Assembly (NCBI GenBank): GCA_049700435.1
Contig: JBNAVK010000002.1
Coordinates: 1 to 64,000 of the forward strand
Direction: 5' to 3'
DNA length: 64,000 bases
DNA from: JAVZLH01 sp049700435
GTDB lineage: Archaea > Thermoproteota > Bathyarchaeia > Bathyarchaeales > Bathycorpusculaceae
Position 1 is the stretch's first letter. Each line of letters opens with the position of its first letter. The translations under genes were made by a program, and so were the position numbers. Below the pieces are notes generated by a model. That model worked only from the letters and a program-made list of their open reading frames with translations. It was not told where the DNA came from and did no database searches. Positions 42,669 through 52,123 of the stretch are shown one piece after another.

Positions 42669-43670
42669 ATGAAGTATTTCGATTTTGAAGAGGAGAGAGT
42701 TAAACAAAAAATATTAGAGATCGGGGCAAAAAGGGTTTTAATCCAGCTTCCTGAGGGACTGAAAAATGAGGCTCTGCGTCTTTCGAAAATTGTCGAAAAA
42801 ACAGGAGCGTTGCCAATAATTTCTGCAGACCCTTGTTATGGCGCGTGTGACCTAGCAACTGCGGAAGCCGAAAGTTTAGATGCGGGTTTGATAGTTCACT
42901 ATGGGCATTCGAGAATGATAAGGTATGAGAAGGTGCCCACGCTTTATGTTGAGGCTAGAGCAACAATATCCGTAGAAGACGCTGTCAAGGAAGCTTTGTC
43001 AATGATGGAAAAATGGCAAAAAATAGGCTTAGTCACAACTGTGCAGCACGTGCAAACCATCGATATTGCCAAAGAAATCTTGCTTCGCGCTGGCAAAACA
43101 GTTGTCGTTGGCGATGCTGGGCAGATGAGCTATCCCGGGCAAGTGATTGGATGCAACTATAGCAACGCGAAATCGGTAGCTGGGGATGTTGACGCTTTCC
43201 TGTTTATTGGAGGCGGTCGCTTTCACGCATTAGGCGTGGGGGCTTCAACGTTTAAACCTACAATAATAGCAGACCCTTACGAAAAAAGAGCTTGCTCGAT
43301 AGATGAAGATGTTCAGAAGGTTCTTAAGCAGAGGTGGGCATGCGTTGAGGAAGCTTTGAAGGCAAAAGTTTTTGCGGTTCTGGTTGGGTTGAAACCGGGG
43401 CAGAGAAAGCTTGACTTAGCCTTGAGTGTGAAGGAGAAACTTGAAAAAAGTGGCAAAACTGTGTGTCTTTTTGCTGCTAGGGAGATTACTCCAGAAGTGC
43501 TCATGGAGTTTCCAATAGTTGACGCTTTTATTAACACTGCTTGTCCAAGAATATCCCTTGACGATGTCTCAAAGTTTATGAAGCCAGTGTTAACTGTTAA
43601 CGAGGCTATGGTTGTTGCTGGCGAATTGTCTTGGGAAGAATTATGCAGAAGAGGCTTATTCGAAAATTAG
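42669..43670 (+). CDS. dph2: diphthamide synthesis protein Dph2
   Basis: Archaeal Dph2 is a [4Fe-4S] radical enzyme that adds the 3-amino-3-carboxypropyl group to a His of elongation factor 2. Cysteines at the three domain positions are visible: ADPCYGACDLA (about 56), VVGDAGQMSYPGQVIGC (about 160) and INTACPRISLDD (about 290). VQLPEGL-like LIQLPEGLKNEA opens the first domain. It overlaps the next methyltransferase gene by 28 bp. Confidence 0.93.
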   Translation: MKYFDFEEERVKQKILEIGAKRVLIQLPEGLKNEALRLSKIVEKTGALPIISADPCYGACDLATAEAESLDAGLIVHYGHSRMIRYEKVPTLYVEARATISVEDAVKEALSMMEKWQKIGLVTTVQHVQTIDIAKEILLRAGKTVVVGDAGQMSYPGQVIGCNYSNAKSVAGDVDAFLFIGGGRFHALGVGASTFKPTIIADPYEKRACSIDEDVQKVLKQRWACVEEALKAKVFAVLVGLKPGQRKLDLALSVKEKLEKSGKTVCLFAAREITPEVLMEFPIVDAFINTACPRISLDDVSKFMKPVLTVNEAMVVAGELSWEELCRRGLFEN

Positions 43671-44344
43671 ACCTTGAACTGGCGCTGTCACAGGTAAAAC
43701 CTCACCCTTCCCCGAAACCCGGTCTTGAACAATACACAATTCCCGTGGATGTTGCAGCGATAATGCTCCACATTGCAGCCTACACGTACAATGACATCAT
43801 CGGTAAGACTGTTCTAGACCTCGGCTGTGGAACTGGAAGACTGGCTTTGGGAGCGGTTTTCTTAGGCGCAAAAAAAGTTGTAGGCGTGGACGTTGACAAA
43901 AACGCGGTGAAGACGGCTTTAGAAACTTCGAGGCGAATGGAGTTAAAAAAGAAAGTGCAATGGGTTGTTGCCGACATAGATGCCATAATCGGAAATTTTG
44001 ATACTATCCTACAGAACCCTCCCTTTGGTGTCCAGAGACGCGGAGCTGACCGGAAATTCATTAAGAAAGCCTTGGAAACGGGTAGAGTCATCTATTCACT
44101 TCACAAAAGCCCGAACACAAAAAAGGATTTGATTAAAAAGTTGAAAGCGAAGGGAACAAACGTTATGCAGACTCAACCATCACCGTTTCTGAAATGGTTT
44201 ATTGAAAAGCATGGTGGACGGATAAAAAGCGTTTACTCCATGGTTATGGCTATTCCCTACATGTTCCCTTTTCACAGGAGGAAAAAACACGAGTTTGTAG
44301 TCGACTTATACATAATAGAAAAGATGAAAGCATATGGCGACTAA
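43643..44344 (+). CDS. METTL5-like rRNA adenine methyltransferase
   Basis: About 233 residues from the ATG at 43643. LELALSQVKPHPSPKPGLEQY at its N-terminus (shown in part) and YTIPVDVAAIMLHIA are hallmarks of the METTL5 group, followed by SAM motif VLDLGCGTGRLALGA and the catalytic NPPFGVQRRGADRKF. In eukaryotes METTL5 makes one m6A in 18S rRNA; archaeal homologues probably do the same in 16S rRNA. Its stop overlaps the udg start. Confidence 0.87.
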   Translation: MQKRLIRKLDLELALSQVKPHPSPKPGLEQYTIPVDVAAIMLHIAAYTYNDIIGKTVLDLGCGTGRLALGAVFLGAKKVVGVDVDKNAVKTALETSRRMELKKKVQWVVADIDAIIGNFDTILQNPPFGVQRRGADRKFIKKALETGRVIYSLHKSPNTKKDLIKKLKAKGTNVMQTQPSPFLKWFIEKHGGRIKSVYSMVMAIPYMFPFHRRKKHEFVVDLYIIEKMKAYGD

Positions 44345-44930
44345 AGTAGAACTTTTAAATGCAATCGCGACCGAAGTTGCAGCTTGCCGCAAATGCCACC
44401 TTTGGAAAACCCGAAAAAACGCAGTTCCAGGCGAAGGCAACCCAAATGCGCAAGTTATGTTTATTGGCGAGGCACCCGGTTATTGGGAAGATGTTAGGGG
44501 GAGACCCTTTGTTGGCGCTGCTGGCAAGTTTCTTGAAAATTTGTTATCCATGGTTGGGTTTTCAAGGGAAGATGTCTTTATATGTAATGTTTTGAAATGT
44601 AGACCGCCTGAAAACAGAGAACCGTCGCCGCAAGAAATTCAAACATGCACATATTACCTAGATAGGCAAATTGAAATTATCAAGCCAAAGGTCATTGTTA
44701 CTCTCGGCAATTATTCTTCTGCTTACATTTTTTCAAAAGCTGGGTTTCCATTCCAAAGTATGACGCAAGCTCATGGAAAATTTTATGACGCATCAATTTT
44801 AGGCATGAAAGTAACTGTTTTTCCAACGTTTCATCCGGCTGCTGCTCTTTACAGTGCAAGGTATAAGGAACAAATAACTAACGATTTTAAACTGCTGAAG
44901 CAAAAACTCGCAGAAAAGAGTATGGTCTAA
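44334..44930 (+). CDS. udg: uracil-DNA glycosylase, type 4 (UDGa, Fe-S)
   Basis: The 198-residue enzyme removes uracil from DNA. The N-terminal CRKC pair, NVLKCRPPENREPSPQEI and a further Cys (IQTC) supply the four iron-sulfur ligands. The catalytic-site motifs are GEAPGYWEDVRGRPFVGAAG and the C-terminal FPTFHPAAALY with the conserved His. Length and order are standard for family 4. It may be co-translated with the METTL5-like gene; the two are not functionally linked by any evidence here. Confidence 0.94.
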   Translation: MATKVELLNAIATEVAACRKCHLWKTRKNAVPGEGNPNAQVMFIGEAPGYWEDVRGRPFVGAAGKFLENLLSMVGFSREDVFICNVLKCRPPENREPSPQEIQTCTYYLDRQIEIIKPKVIVTLGNYSSAYIFSKAGFPFQSMTQAHGKFYDASILGMKVTVFPTFHPAAALYSARYKEQITNDFKLLKQKLAEKSMV

Positions 44931-45845
44931 TCATGTCAACTTCGTGATAGACTTCAAGTCTGCAACAAGCTCGTCTGCGCTCTTGAAAGTTTTTGAAGGC
45001 AAATTCTTCAACAAAGTTTCAAGCCTAACTTGCCTATCATCTTCTAGTTCCACGAGCTTCCACCCGACCCTTTTGAGCAAAGTGCTTTTCGTAGCTGGAA
45101 AACGCGTTTTTCCAACAACTTCCTTTATTGACGCTAAACCAGTTTCGCTTGTTATTTTTGGAAAGGTGCCCTTTGACAAGTAATTCATGAAGCGCAAAGC
45201 GTCCTCTAACATGTAGAGGTTGTTGAATAGAACATAAACGTCCTTTGACCTTTTTGCGTAGGGTGCGATAAGCTCCTTCAGTTTTTTCAGTTCAGCGTTG
45301 CTGTATTGGTAATAGTACATTTGTTCCCCTAAACCGTGGAGTCTAAAGTAGGCTACTTCGCCTGTGTATGCTGGCATCGCCTTAAATGGGTCGGTAACAT
45401 GTATGACGTCTAACTTTTTTAGCACTTTTTCAAGCTCTCTATAAGTTTCAGCTTTTTCCCATGCTGGTCCACGTGTTTCCCAAACCAAAATGAGGTCTTC
45501 ACGTTTTGCTTCTCGGAAAAATTTTTCTGCATCCGCCAGTTTATCCGGTCTGAAAGACGCTGGGGTCTGAAAGAGAAGAATTTTGGAGTTTAAAGTCTTG
45601 CAGATTTGTTTCATGCGTTCAAAAGCCTGAATGCTCATACTTTCAATTTTCATTTTAGATTTGTGGCTGATGTCTTGATGCGCTTTCACTGTAAATTCAA
45701 AGTCTTTCGGAGCCTTTTCGCGCCAGCCTATGACGGTTTCAGTTCGCGGGTACTGATAGAAGGTGGTGTTTAACTCTACGAGACTGAAGTTTTCAAAGTA
45801 CTTCTTCATGGAGGTTGGAAAGCCGCAGCATCCAACCTTAATCAT
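44931..45845 (-). CDS. DUF72 family protein
   Basis: The 304-residue protein shows the DUF72 TIM-barrel text VGCCGFPTSMKKYFENFSLVE (in part), LNTTFYQYPRTETVIGWREKAP, FTVKAHQDISH, LLFQTPASFRPD and YFRLHGLGEQ. The C-terminal extension (about 240-304) is archaeal in style. The family is common, resembles phosphodiesterase-type TIM barrels, and has no proven activity. Downstream of the HTH regulator gene on the same strand by 12 bp, so probably cotranscribed. Confidence 0.8.
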   Translation of the reverse strand: MIKVGCCGFPTSMKKYFENFSLVELNTTFYQYPRTETVIGWREKAPKDFEFTVKAHQDISHKSKMKIESMSIQAFERMKQICKTLNSKILLFQTPASFRPDKLADAEKFFREAKREDLILVWETRGPAWEKAETYRELEKVLKKLDVIHVTDPFKAMPAYTGEVAYFRLHGLGEQMYYYQYSNAELKKLKELIAPYAKRSKDVYVLFNNLYMLEDALRFMNYLSKGTFPKITSETGLASIKEVVGKTRFPATKSTLLKRVGWKLVELEDDRQVRLETLLKNLPSKTFKSADELVADLKSITKLT

Positions 45846-45857
45846 TTTGTTCGCCTT

Positions 45858-46625
45858 TTAAGCGCTTATTTTCGGAGGCGGACGAACTGGCTTGCCAAGC
45901 TTTCTTCGCAAAGCGATGCGATATAATTTTCTCAAAGATTTTACTAGTTGCTCTATGCTTGGCAAACTGGAATAGATGAGCGGGATAGAATCATACTCAG
46001 CAAGCCTAATCGAGTTTTCATCTGGAGCGGCATTGTGAAAGACGACAACGCGCGGTTTCAAGTTGCTCATGCGCACAATAAGCATTGGTGAAATTCCATC
46101 GTTAATATGGGTGAAAACAAGCGCCCTTTCAGTTGTGGCTCCGAAAAGCTGCGAAAACTCAAATCCCGACAGAGTTTCAACAGCCCTTTTACCATCAACA
46201 ACAGTATATCCCAAAACCTCTTTAACATGATGGTCAGCGCACGCTACAACCTCGCCTTTAAGAGCCTTGCATAGGTATTCCACGCGGACCGGAATAGGGA
46301 ACTCGCGGAGGTCTATGATGGCGTTGCTGGGCGAGCCCGTAAGCTTTGCAAACTCTCGAATAAAGCGGCCTCCACGTTCTTCATCAATTTGTAGAAGGGC
46401 CCAAACGAATCTTCGTACAAACCTTGTGCCGGGACTTTTTCGTCTACCGCTTTCATAGTCGCTGATGACGGATGACGATAGAACCATTTTGTCTGAAAGG
46501 GACATCTGTGAGATGGCGAAGAGTTCACGCCACTTGCGCATGGTTGCCCCTGGCTTACTTGACAGTATTATTTCGCCGGCAATTCTTCTTGCGAGAACCT
46601 CTCGAATGCTTGGAGACACAGACAT
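45858..46625 (-). CDS. XRE-type HTH transcription regulator
   Basis: About 255 residues from the ATG at 46625. An N-terminal helix-turn-helix of the lambda-repressor/XRE type (MRKWRELFAISQMSLSDKM, then SSVISDYESGRRKSPG) is followed by an alpha/beta sensor-like domain (about 120-235) with repeated short strands and no membrane segment. This matches the archaeal COG1709-like regulators. Ligand and target genes are unknown; DUF72 and a divergent spacer are its neighbours. Confidence 0.8.
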   Translation of the reverse strand: MSVSPSIREVLARRIAGEIILSSKPGATMRKWRELFAISQMSLSDKMVLSSSVISDYESGRRKSPGTRFVRRFVWALLQIDEERGGRFIREFAKLTGSPSNAIIDLREFPIPVRVEYLCKALKGEVVACADHHVKEVLGYTVVDGKRAVETLSGFEFSQLFGATTERALVFTHINDGISPMLIVRMSNLKPRVVVFHNAAPDENSIRLAEYDSIPLIYSSLPSIEQLVKSLRKLYRIALRRKLGKPVRPPPKISA

Positions 46626-46692
46626 GTAATCGCGTTCCCTTATAGCCGCCAATTTTCCCTTAAAATAGCCCGATATAAAACTGTACCGCTTT

Positions 46693-47595
46693 TTAATCTG
46701 CGAAGACTAGGAAAATTCCAGCAACAATAAGTATGGAACCTAAAACGCTCCGTTTCGTAACCTTTTCGTGTAAAAAGATGATTCCGGACAGTGTTGAAAA
46801 GAGAGGCGTTATTGACGATATCGGTACCGCTCGCGATTCTGGAGTTTTAACAGCAAAACTGTACGTCAGAAAGAACCATCCTAACCCCAAAGCAACAACT
46901 CCACCAACACTAAACGCAAGAAATGCTTCTTTCCGCATCTTAAGAAAACTCAATCCCCTATCCACTATGGGCGCTGAGACCAGTAGAAAAACTGCTATCA
47001 TCATCACCCTTATGATGTTAACTGCTAACGCGTGGTCAAAATCCGGTGTTTCTTTTATGGCCATGTTTACCATCGATATGCTTATAGACCATATTATGGC
47101 GGTTGCTACGGCTAAAGCAATGCCCTTAACAAGAATTTTTCGAGGTGCCTCCGCAGTATTCTTCTGTCTATCTTGGCCTAGAAGCCATATCCCCAAAACT
47201 ATTATAATCACCCCCGTGGCTATCTGGAACGTTACGTTTTCTCCTCCTAGCAGCGTCGCCCACAAAAGGCTGAACAGCGGATACGTGCATGTTATTGGAA
47301 CAGCCCTCGCAACTCCAATCATTTTTAAACTTGTCAAGTATAATGTGTCGCCGAGACCTAGGCCAATTAACCCGCTTATGCACGCAAGAATCAGCGCATT
47401 TGAAGGTAGCACTGCTAAAATTTCAAGTTTGCCGGATAGTGCAAGAAAAATGAGGAGAATTAGGCTTGTGGATGTGCACCGTGCGATGTTCGCGGCGACT
47501 GGTTTCACGTTTAACAACGCCTTTTTATACAGCACTGCTGATACAGTCCAACATAACGCGGCGCCCAAAGCCGCCAGTTCGCCTTCGCTGGCCAT
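46693..47595 (-). CDS. EamA/DMT family transporter
   Basis: About 300 residues with ten predicted membrane helices in two repeats of five, the drug/metabolite transporter fold. Each repeat starts with the EamA-type segment (ALGAALCWTVSAVLYKKAL and ALAVATAIIWSISISMVN). The half-repeat ends include GLGLGDTLYLTSLKMIG and VPISSITPLFSTLSG. Substrate unknown; relatives export amino acids or metabolites. Start ATG at 47595 places the first helix at the N-terminus. Confidence 0.85.
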   Translation of the reverse strand: MASEGELAALGAALCWTVSAVLYKKALLNVKPVAANIARCTSTSLILLIFLALSGKLEILAVLPSNALILACISGLIGLGLGDTLYLTSLKMIGVARAVPITCTYPLFSLLWATLLGGENVTFQIATGVIIIVLGIWLLGQDRQKNTAEAPRKILVKGIALAVATAIIWSISISMVNMAIKETPDFDHALAVNIIRVMMIAVFLLVSAPIVDRGLSFLKMRKEAFLAFSVGGVVALGLGWFFLTYSFAVKTPESRAVPISSITPLFSTLSGIIFLHEKVTKRSVLGSILIVAGIFLVFAD

Positions 47596-47688
47596 TTGCC
47601 ACCACAACACTTTAGATGATTTGAGACAGAGATTTACTTAAGAGGGCTAAATAAATATCTAACATTAAATAAAGTGTTTCAACGGGTA

Positions 47689-48390
47689 ATGAGCATGGAG
47701 TTTTCCGTCTTTTGGTGTGCAGAGGTTTGCGCGTGTTTCCCAAAGCTTGCCGTTGGCTTGGGCCTAATTAAAGGTGTGGATGTGAAGAAAGAGAATGAGC
47801 AAATTAAGAAACTTAAAGAAACAGTGTATAATGATGTGAGAAGCAAGTATGACGTCGAAACGTTGAAGGATAACTACACTGTAAGAGCCTATAGAGACTT
47901 CTACTGGAAGCTAAACATAGACCCAACAAAAACACGACCTTCGGGTGAGGCACTTCTTAGAAGAGTTTTGCATGGCAACAAGCTCCCGATGATATCCACG
48001 GTCGTAGACGCCTACAATCTGGCGTCTATGAAAACAATAATCCCGATAAGCGGTTTTGACAGCGAAAAGTTAAATCCACCCCTTCATGTGCGGTTTGCGG
48101 ATAATGGAGAAAATTTTGTTGGAATAGGAATGAGTAAACCGATGATTCTAACAGACAAAATGTTAGTCTTAGCCGACAAAAGTCGGGTTTTATGCGTATA
48201 CCCCTACAGAGACTCTGACTATACAAAAATTACAGAAAAAACAAAAGATGTCCTTATAGTTGGTTATGGCGCTCCCGGAATAACTGAACAGCAGCTTAAA
48301 GGGGCTGTGGAAACAACCCTTGCGTACATTAAACAAGTCTCCAACGGAGAAATCCAAACCGTAAAAGTTTTTAGCGCCTCATCCAACTGA
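47689..48390 (+). CDS. B3/4 domain protein (PheRS beta-like editing domain)
   Basis: About 233 residues. VRAYRDFYWKLNIDPTKTRPS and NKLPMISTVVDAYNLASMKT are typical of stand-alone B3/4 proteins related to the editing domain of phenylalanyl-tRNA synthetase beta. They may clear mischarged tRNA or bind amino-acid adducts; the function is unproven. Located 15 bp ahead of pyrF on the same strand. Confidence 0.8.
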   Translation: MSMEFSVFWCAEVCACFPKLAVGLGLIKGVDVKKENEQIKKLKETVYNDVRSKYDVETLKDNYTVRAYRDFYWKLNIDPTKTRPSGEALLRRVLHGNKLPMISTVVDAYNLASMKTIIPISGFDSEKLNPPLHVRFADNGENFVGIGMSKPMILTDKMLVLADKSRVLCVYPYRDSDYTKITEKTKDVLIVGYGAPGITEQQLKGAVETTLAYIKQVSNGEIQTVKVFSASSN

Positions 48391-48405
48391 ATTGGAGTGT
48401 TAATA

Positions 48406-49170
48406 ATGCCCTTTCGCGGTAAAATAGAGCAAGCAGCCAAAAAGCAGGGGTCAAACATTGTTCTAGCTTTAGATTTTCCCTTTGAAAAAATAGAAAACCG
48501 TTTAAATCTTTTCTCTAAGGCAGAAGAAATCTTGGAGGCAACATATCCTTACGTTTGTGCCGTGAAGTTTAACCACCATCTGGTTCTTCCCCTCGGCGTG
48601 TTTGACGGGGTTCAGAAACTTGTTAAAAAGGTTCACGATTATGGGTTGGTAGCAATAATGGACTGTAAAGTGAATGACATAGGTTCAACAAATGAGGTCA
48701 TAGCGCAATATTATTATGCTGCTGATTTTGACGCTTTGATAGCGAACCCCTTTGTCGGGTGGGAAGAGGGCTTAGAGCCAATTTTCAATGTCGCGCGGAA
48801 GTTGAAGCGCGGCGTAATTCTCCTCGTTTATATGAGTCATAAAGGTGCAATGGAAGGCTATGGACAAAAAGTTATAGATGCAGAAACTGGCGAAAAAATA
48901 CCGCAGTACATTTTGTTTGCCAAAAAAGCTCGTCAGTACAAGGTAGATGGGGCGGTTGTTGGCGCGACATATCCTGAAAAGATAAGGGAAGTTTACGAAA
49001 TACTCGGTGAAAATGTTCCCATATACTCTCCTGGAATAGGCACTCAGGGGGGCGAGATAAAACACGCTTTAGAGGCTGGCGCCCGCTACCTTATTGTGGG
49101 TAGGTCAATAACGCAGGCGCAGAATCCAGCAGAGGCTGCAAGGCGTATATTGGAGATTTCCAAACGTTGA
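48406..49170 (+). CDS. pyrF: orotidine 5'-phosphate decarboxylase
   Basis: PyrF makes UMP, the last step of de novo pyrimidine synthesis. The catalytic Asp-Lys-Asp cluster is seen in VAIMDCKVNDIGSTNE; VLALDFPFEKIENR opens the barrel, and PGIGTQGGEIKHAL and LIVGRSITQAQNP close it with the phosphate site. The ATG at 48406 follows GGAGTG by 8 nt. The longer archaeal/eukaryal-like form (255 residues) fits. No other pyr genes are in the window. Confidence 0.92.
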   Translation: MPFRGKIEQAAKKQGSNIVLALDFPFEKIENRLNLFSKAEEILEATYPYVCAVKFNHHLVLPLGVFDGVQKLVKKVHDYGLVAIMDCKVNDIGSTNEVIAQYYYAADFDALIANPFVGWEEGLEPIFNVARKLKRGVILLVYMSHKGAMEGYGQKVIDAETGEKIPQYILFAKKARQYKVDGAVVGATYPEKIREVYEILGENVPIYSPGIGTQGGEIKHALEAGARYLIVGRSITQAQNPAEAARRILEISKR

Positions 49171-49182
49171 CCGTTGCTATTT

Positions 49183-51153
49183 TCAATGAATGAGAGACAA
49201 AGTTACCAAAGAAGACGCGTATAGCAGAGCAACTGTCCCTATGAGGTTTATGAAGATATCTAGGGATGGGCCAGCGGCATCTTTTAGCGAGTCTCCCACT
49301 GTGTCGCCGATAACCGCTGCCATATGTGTCGGTGTTCCTTTTCCACCTAAGTTGCCTGCTTCTATGAATTTTTTTGCATTATCCCACGCCGCGCCGCCGA
49401 TGGACATAATCAAAGCCAATGGAAGCATCGTTATGAGATTTCCAACAATTAAGCCACCCATAGCTTCTTTGCCAAGTATCAGACCAACCATCAGAGGAAC
49501 AGCCACAGACAAAAAGGCTGGGAGTAGCATACCCCTTAAAGCAGCCTTTGTACTTATATCTACGCACTTGGCATAATTGGGCTTGGTTTCACCATTTGCG
49601 AGACCGAAATTTTCGCTGAACTGTCTGCGAACTTCCCTAATTAAGGTGTAAGCTGCCTTTCCAACAGCCTTAATTATCAATGAGCAGAATACGAAGGATA
49701 CCATCCCGCCGATGAGCATTCCAGCGACGACTGTTGGTTTTGTTGCATCGATGGTTTGAAGCTGGGTGGCATTAATGTAGGCAGAAAAGAGGGCAACTTG
49801 AGCTAACGCAGACGTTCCTATTGCATAGACCTTGCAAACAGCTTTCGTCACATTGCCGACAGTGTCTAATTTATCCATGACTTTCTGCTCTTGTTGGCTT
49901 GCTCCAGTCATTTCAATCAAGCCGCGGGCATTATCCACAATCGGACCATAGGAGGACATTGCAATGAAAGTAGCTATTATAGAAAGGAAACCGACAGCTA
50001 CAAGGGTTATCCCATACAGTCCATCAAAGTAATAAGCAGCCATAATGGCTGTGGAAAAAACTATGATTGGAGCGGCTGTGCTTTCCAAGCCCGTTGCAAA
50101 ACCCATCAATATGTTTGTGGCTGGGCCTGTTTTGGACGCTGTTGCGATTGCTTTTACTGGCTTTTTATCGGGAGAAGTGTAATGTTCAGTCAGCCACGCA
50201 AATAATATAACTGCCACAATTCCCGCAAAAGTGGCATAAAAAACATCAAATGCGTGGAAAATATTCCATGAAGCGAAAGCCGAAGCAACCGAAACGAAAA
50301 TGGCTGCTGCATACATGCTTTTGTTAATCGCTTGCCGTGCGTCGCTGTTGTTCGTCTTTATAAAAAATGAACCAACAACAGATGCAATAATTCCAAATCC
50401 GAGGACCACCAAGGGATATGTTAAACCATTTCTTCCATATACTGAAAAGCCGAGAATCATGGCGGCGACAAGCGTGCAGACATAAGATTGGAAGACATCC
50501 GAGCCCGTGCCCGCTATGTCTCCCACATTGTCTCCTACTTGGTCGGCTATGACTGCTGGATTTCTGGCGTCGTCTTCCGAGAGGCCCATCTCCAATTTGC
50601 CGACTAAGTCGGCGCTCATGTCAGCGGCTTTTGTGTATATTCCGCCGCCCACGCGTGCAAATAAGCCTATGAGGCTGGCGCCGAAACCAAGCCCCACAAG
50701 CAGTATGGGGTCGCCGAGTAATATGTAGAGGGCGCTAACGCCTAACAAACCTAAGCCAGCCAAGGACAAGCCTATAACTGTGCCGCTGTGGGAGGCTATT
50801 GCTAATGCTTCTTTAAAGCCATTTTTTGCCGCGTTTGCTGTTCTTGCGTTGGCGCGAATGGCGATATGGACGCCGATGTATGCTGAAGCTGCAGAGAAAA
50901 GTGCGCCGATGACAAAGGTTAGAACTGCAAATGCGCCCGAGATAAAAATGAGAAGCGCTGCGAGCAATGCCCCAAAAATTATGACGGTTTTAAATTGGCG
51001 GTTCAGGTAGGTTGTGGCGCAGATTTTAATTACATTAGAAATCTCAGTAATGTTGGTTGTGGCGTTTGCCTTCTTAAGCACACGGTAGGCTAAGTAAACG
51101 GCAAAGACTATCGCTGACAGTCCAGCAACTGGAGCAGTAAGTGCCAAGTCCAA
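49183..51153 (-). CDS. hppA: membrane-bound pyrophosphatase (H+-translocating)
   Basis: The 656-residue protein has about 16 membrane helices and pumps ions using pyrophosphate. The substrate site motif GGGIYTKAADMSADLVGK and ARNPAVIADQVGDNVGD are intact, as are the second loops with DNARGLIEM and DNAKKFIEAGNL. The segment GNVTKAVCKVYAIG has Lys where K+-dependent enzymes have Ala, which points to the K+-independent H+-pumping class (known marker, applied here by inference). It probably recovers energy from biosynthetic pyrophosphate. Confidence 0.93.
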   Translation of the reverse strand: MDLALTAPVAGLSAIVFAVYLAYRVLKKANATTNITEISNVIKICATTYLNRQFKTVIIFGALLAALLIFISGAFAVLTFVIGALFSAASAYIGVHIAIRANARTANAAKNGFKEALAIASHSGTVIGLSLAGLGLLGVSALYILLGDPILLVGLGFGASLIGLFARVGGGIYTKAADMSADLVGKLEMGLSEDDARNPAVIADQVGDNVGDIAGTGSDVFQSYVCTLVAAMILGFSVYGRNGLTYPLVVLGFGIIASVVGSFFIKTNNSDARQAINKSMYAAAIFVSVASAFASWNIFHAFDVFYATFAGIVAVILFAWLTEHYTSPDKKPVKAIATASKTGPATNILMGFATGLESTAAPIIVFSTAIMAAYYFDGLYGITLVAVGFLSIIATFIAMSSYGPIVDNARGLIEMTGASQQEQKVMDKLDTVGNVTKAVCKVYAIGTSALAQVALFSAYINATQLQTIDATKPTVVAGMLIGGMVSFVFCSLIIKAVGKAAYTLIREVRRQFSENFGLANGETKPNYAKCVDISTKAALRGMLLPAFLSVAVPLMVGLILGKEAMGGLIVGNLITMLPLALIMSIGGAAWDNAKKFIEAGNLGGKGTPTHMAAVIGDTVGDSLKDAAGPSLDIFINLIGTVALLYASSLVTLSLIH

Positions 51154-51308
51154 ACCAGTTGTTCTCCTTGATTATTTTCTTTTGGCTAATTGTGCTTGCC
51201 CACCTAACTAACCAATTGCAAAACAGAACGCAACACCTCATTTTAAACTTTACGATGAAAGAGGCAATGCTGGCAGAAACAACTAGAATAAAAGGGGTTA
51301 TAGAAGCC

Positions 51309-51461
51309 TTATCGTCCTCTTCTTTCCCAAAGTTCCTTCTTAAGCAAGTCTCGAACCGCTGACCTTATGGCGGAACTTCTGCTTGGATACATATTTGCTC
51401 TAACAAGTTCGTCTAATCCTTCCAGATAAGCTTCGGGTAACAGGACTGTCACAAGTTTCAT
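51309..51461 (-). CDS. ribbon-helix-helix DNA-binding protein (50 aa)
   Basis: A 50-residue frame on the minus strand reads MKLVTVLLPEAYLEGLDEL, then VRANMYPSRSSAIRSAVRDLL. This is the RHH_1/CopG pattern: one beta strand that enters the DNA major groove, then two helices with the SRSSAIRSAVRDL turn. The size and style recall archaeal CdrS-type short RHH regulators of cell division genes, but no ftsZ is present nearby. It is read divergently from nothing in the region and lies 61 bp before the 113-residue gene on the same strand (which is upstream). Full length and intact. Confidence 0.75.
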   Translation of the reverse strand: MKLVTVLLPEAYLEGLDELVRANMYPSRSSAIRSAVRDLLKKELWERRGR

Positions 51462-51522
51462 GGCGTTCACCTTAGTATAATATGCTTATAACATATGCTA
51501 ATATAAGATTTGAGGGCGCGTT

Positions 51523-51864
51523 TTAAACATGTTCTCTCGTAGCCCAAATCTCTTTCATGGTGTTGTGGAATGTTTTGTAAACATCGTCAACGTAGATTGT
51601 GTGTCGTTTGATTCCTTGCTGAACAGTTCCTGCCGCAATTAAGAACGTGCCAACCACGTCGCTAATGATTGGTTCTGGGAAAACAACAAGCGCCACGCCA
51701 AGCTTTATTAAAAGCGAATTGTTTCCGCTATGCCACAGTTTTTTTGTCATCCGTGTTTCTCTCACTGTTCCTTTCATGGTTTGTATAAAATCCGTGTAGC
51801 TTTCGTTTAACTCGTTAACCACATTTACCATTGTCTTCAGTTCTTCGTTCTTCACGTGAGCCAC
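51523..51864 (-). CDS. hypothetical protein with hydrophobic centre (113 aa)
   Basis: Residues 1-50 form a charged, coiled-coil-like helix pair (NVVNELNESYTDFIQTMKG). Residues about 51-83 are hydrophobic (LLIKLGVALVVFPEPIISD, then VVGTFLIAAGTV), suggesting a hairpin at or in the membrane, and a charged tail follows. No family is recognised. The RHH gene follows 61 bp downstream on the same strand, so they may be an operon. Confidence 0.6.
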   Translation of the reverse strand: MAHVKNEELKTMVNVVNELNESYTDFIQTMKGTVRETRMTKKLWHSGNNSLLIKLGVALVVFPEPIISDVVGTFLIAAGTVQQGIKRHTIYVDDVYKTFHNTMKEIWATREHV

Positions 51865-52123
51865 TCACCTTAATCCTCTAGATGTTTTTCATAAATGAAC
51901 TGTTAAAGAAAAAAGCTTTAATCCCCTAAAACTTTAAGAATCTCTCTCCGTCTTTTAAAGGACCGTTCAAAATTTTAAATAACCATTTGAATTTCATGAC
52001 GGGTGGCTTTTTACTGTTTATGTTGGTTGTGGAAAATATTATCAAGCAGTTAAGCGATTCTTCCATTAAATTATTATCTTGAAACTCAAATAATCCTTAA
52101 ATTAATTTGAAGAAGGTGGTTCC

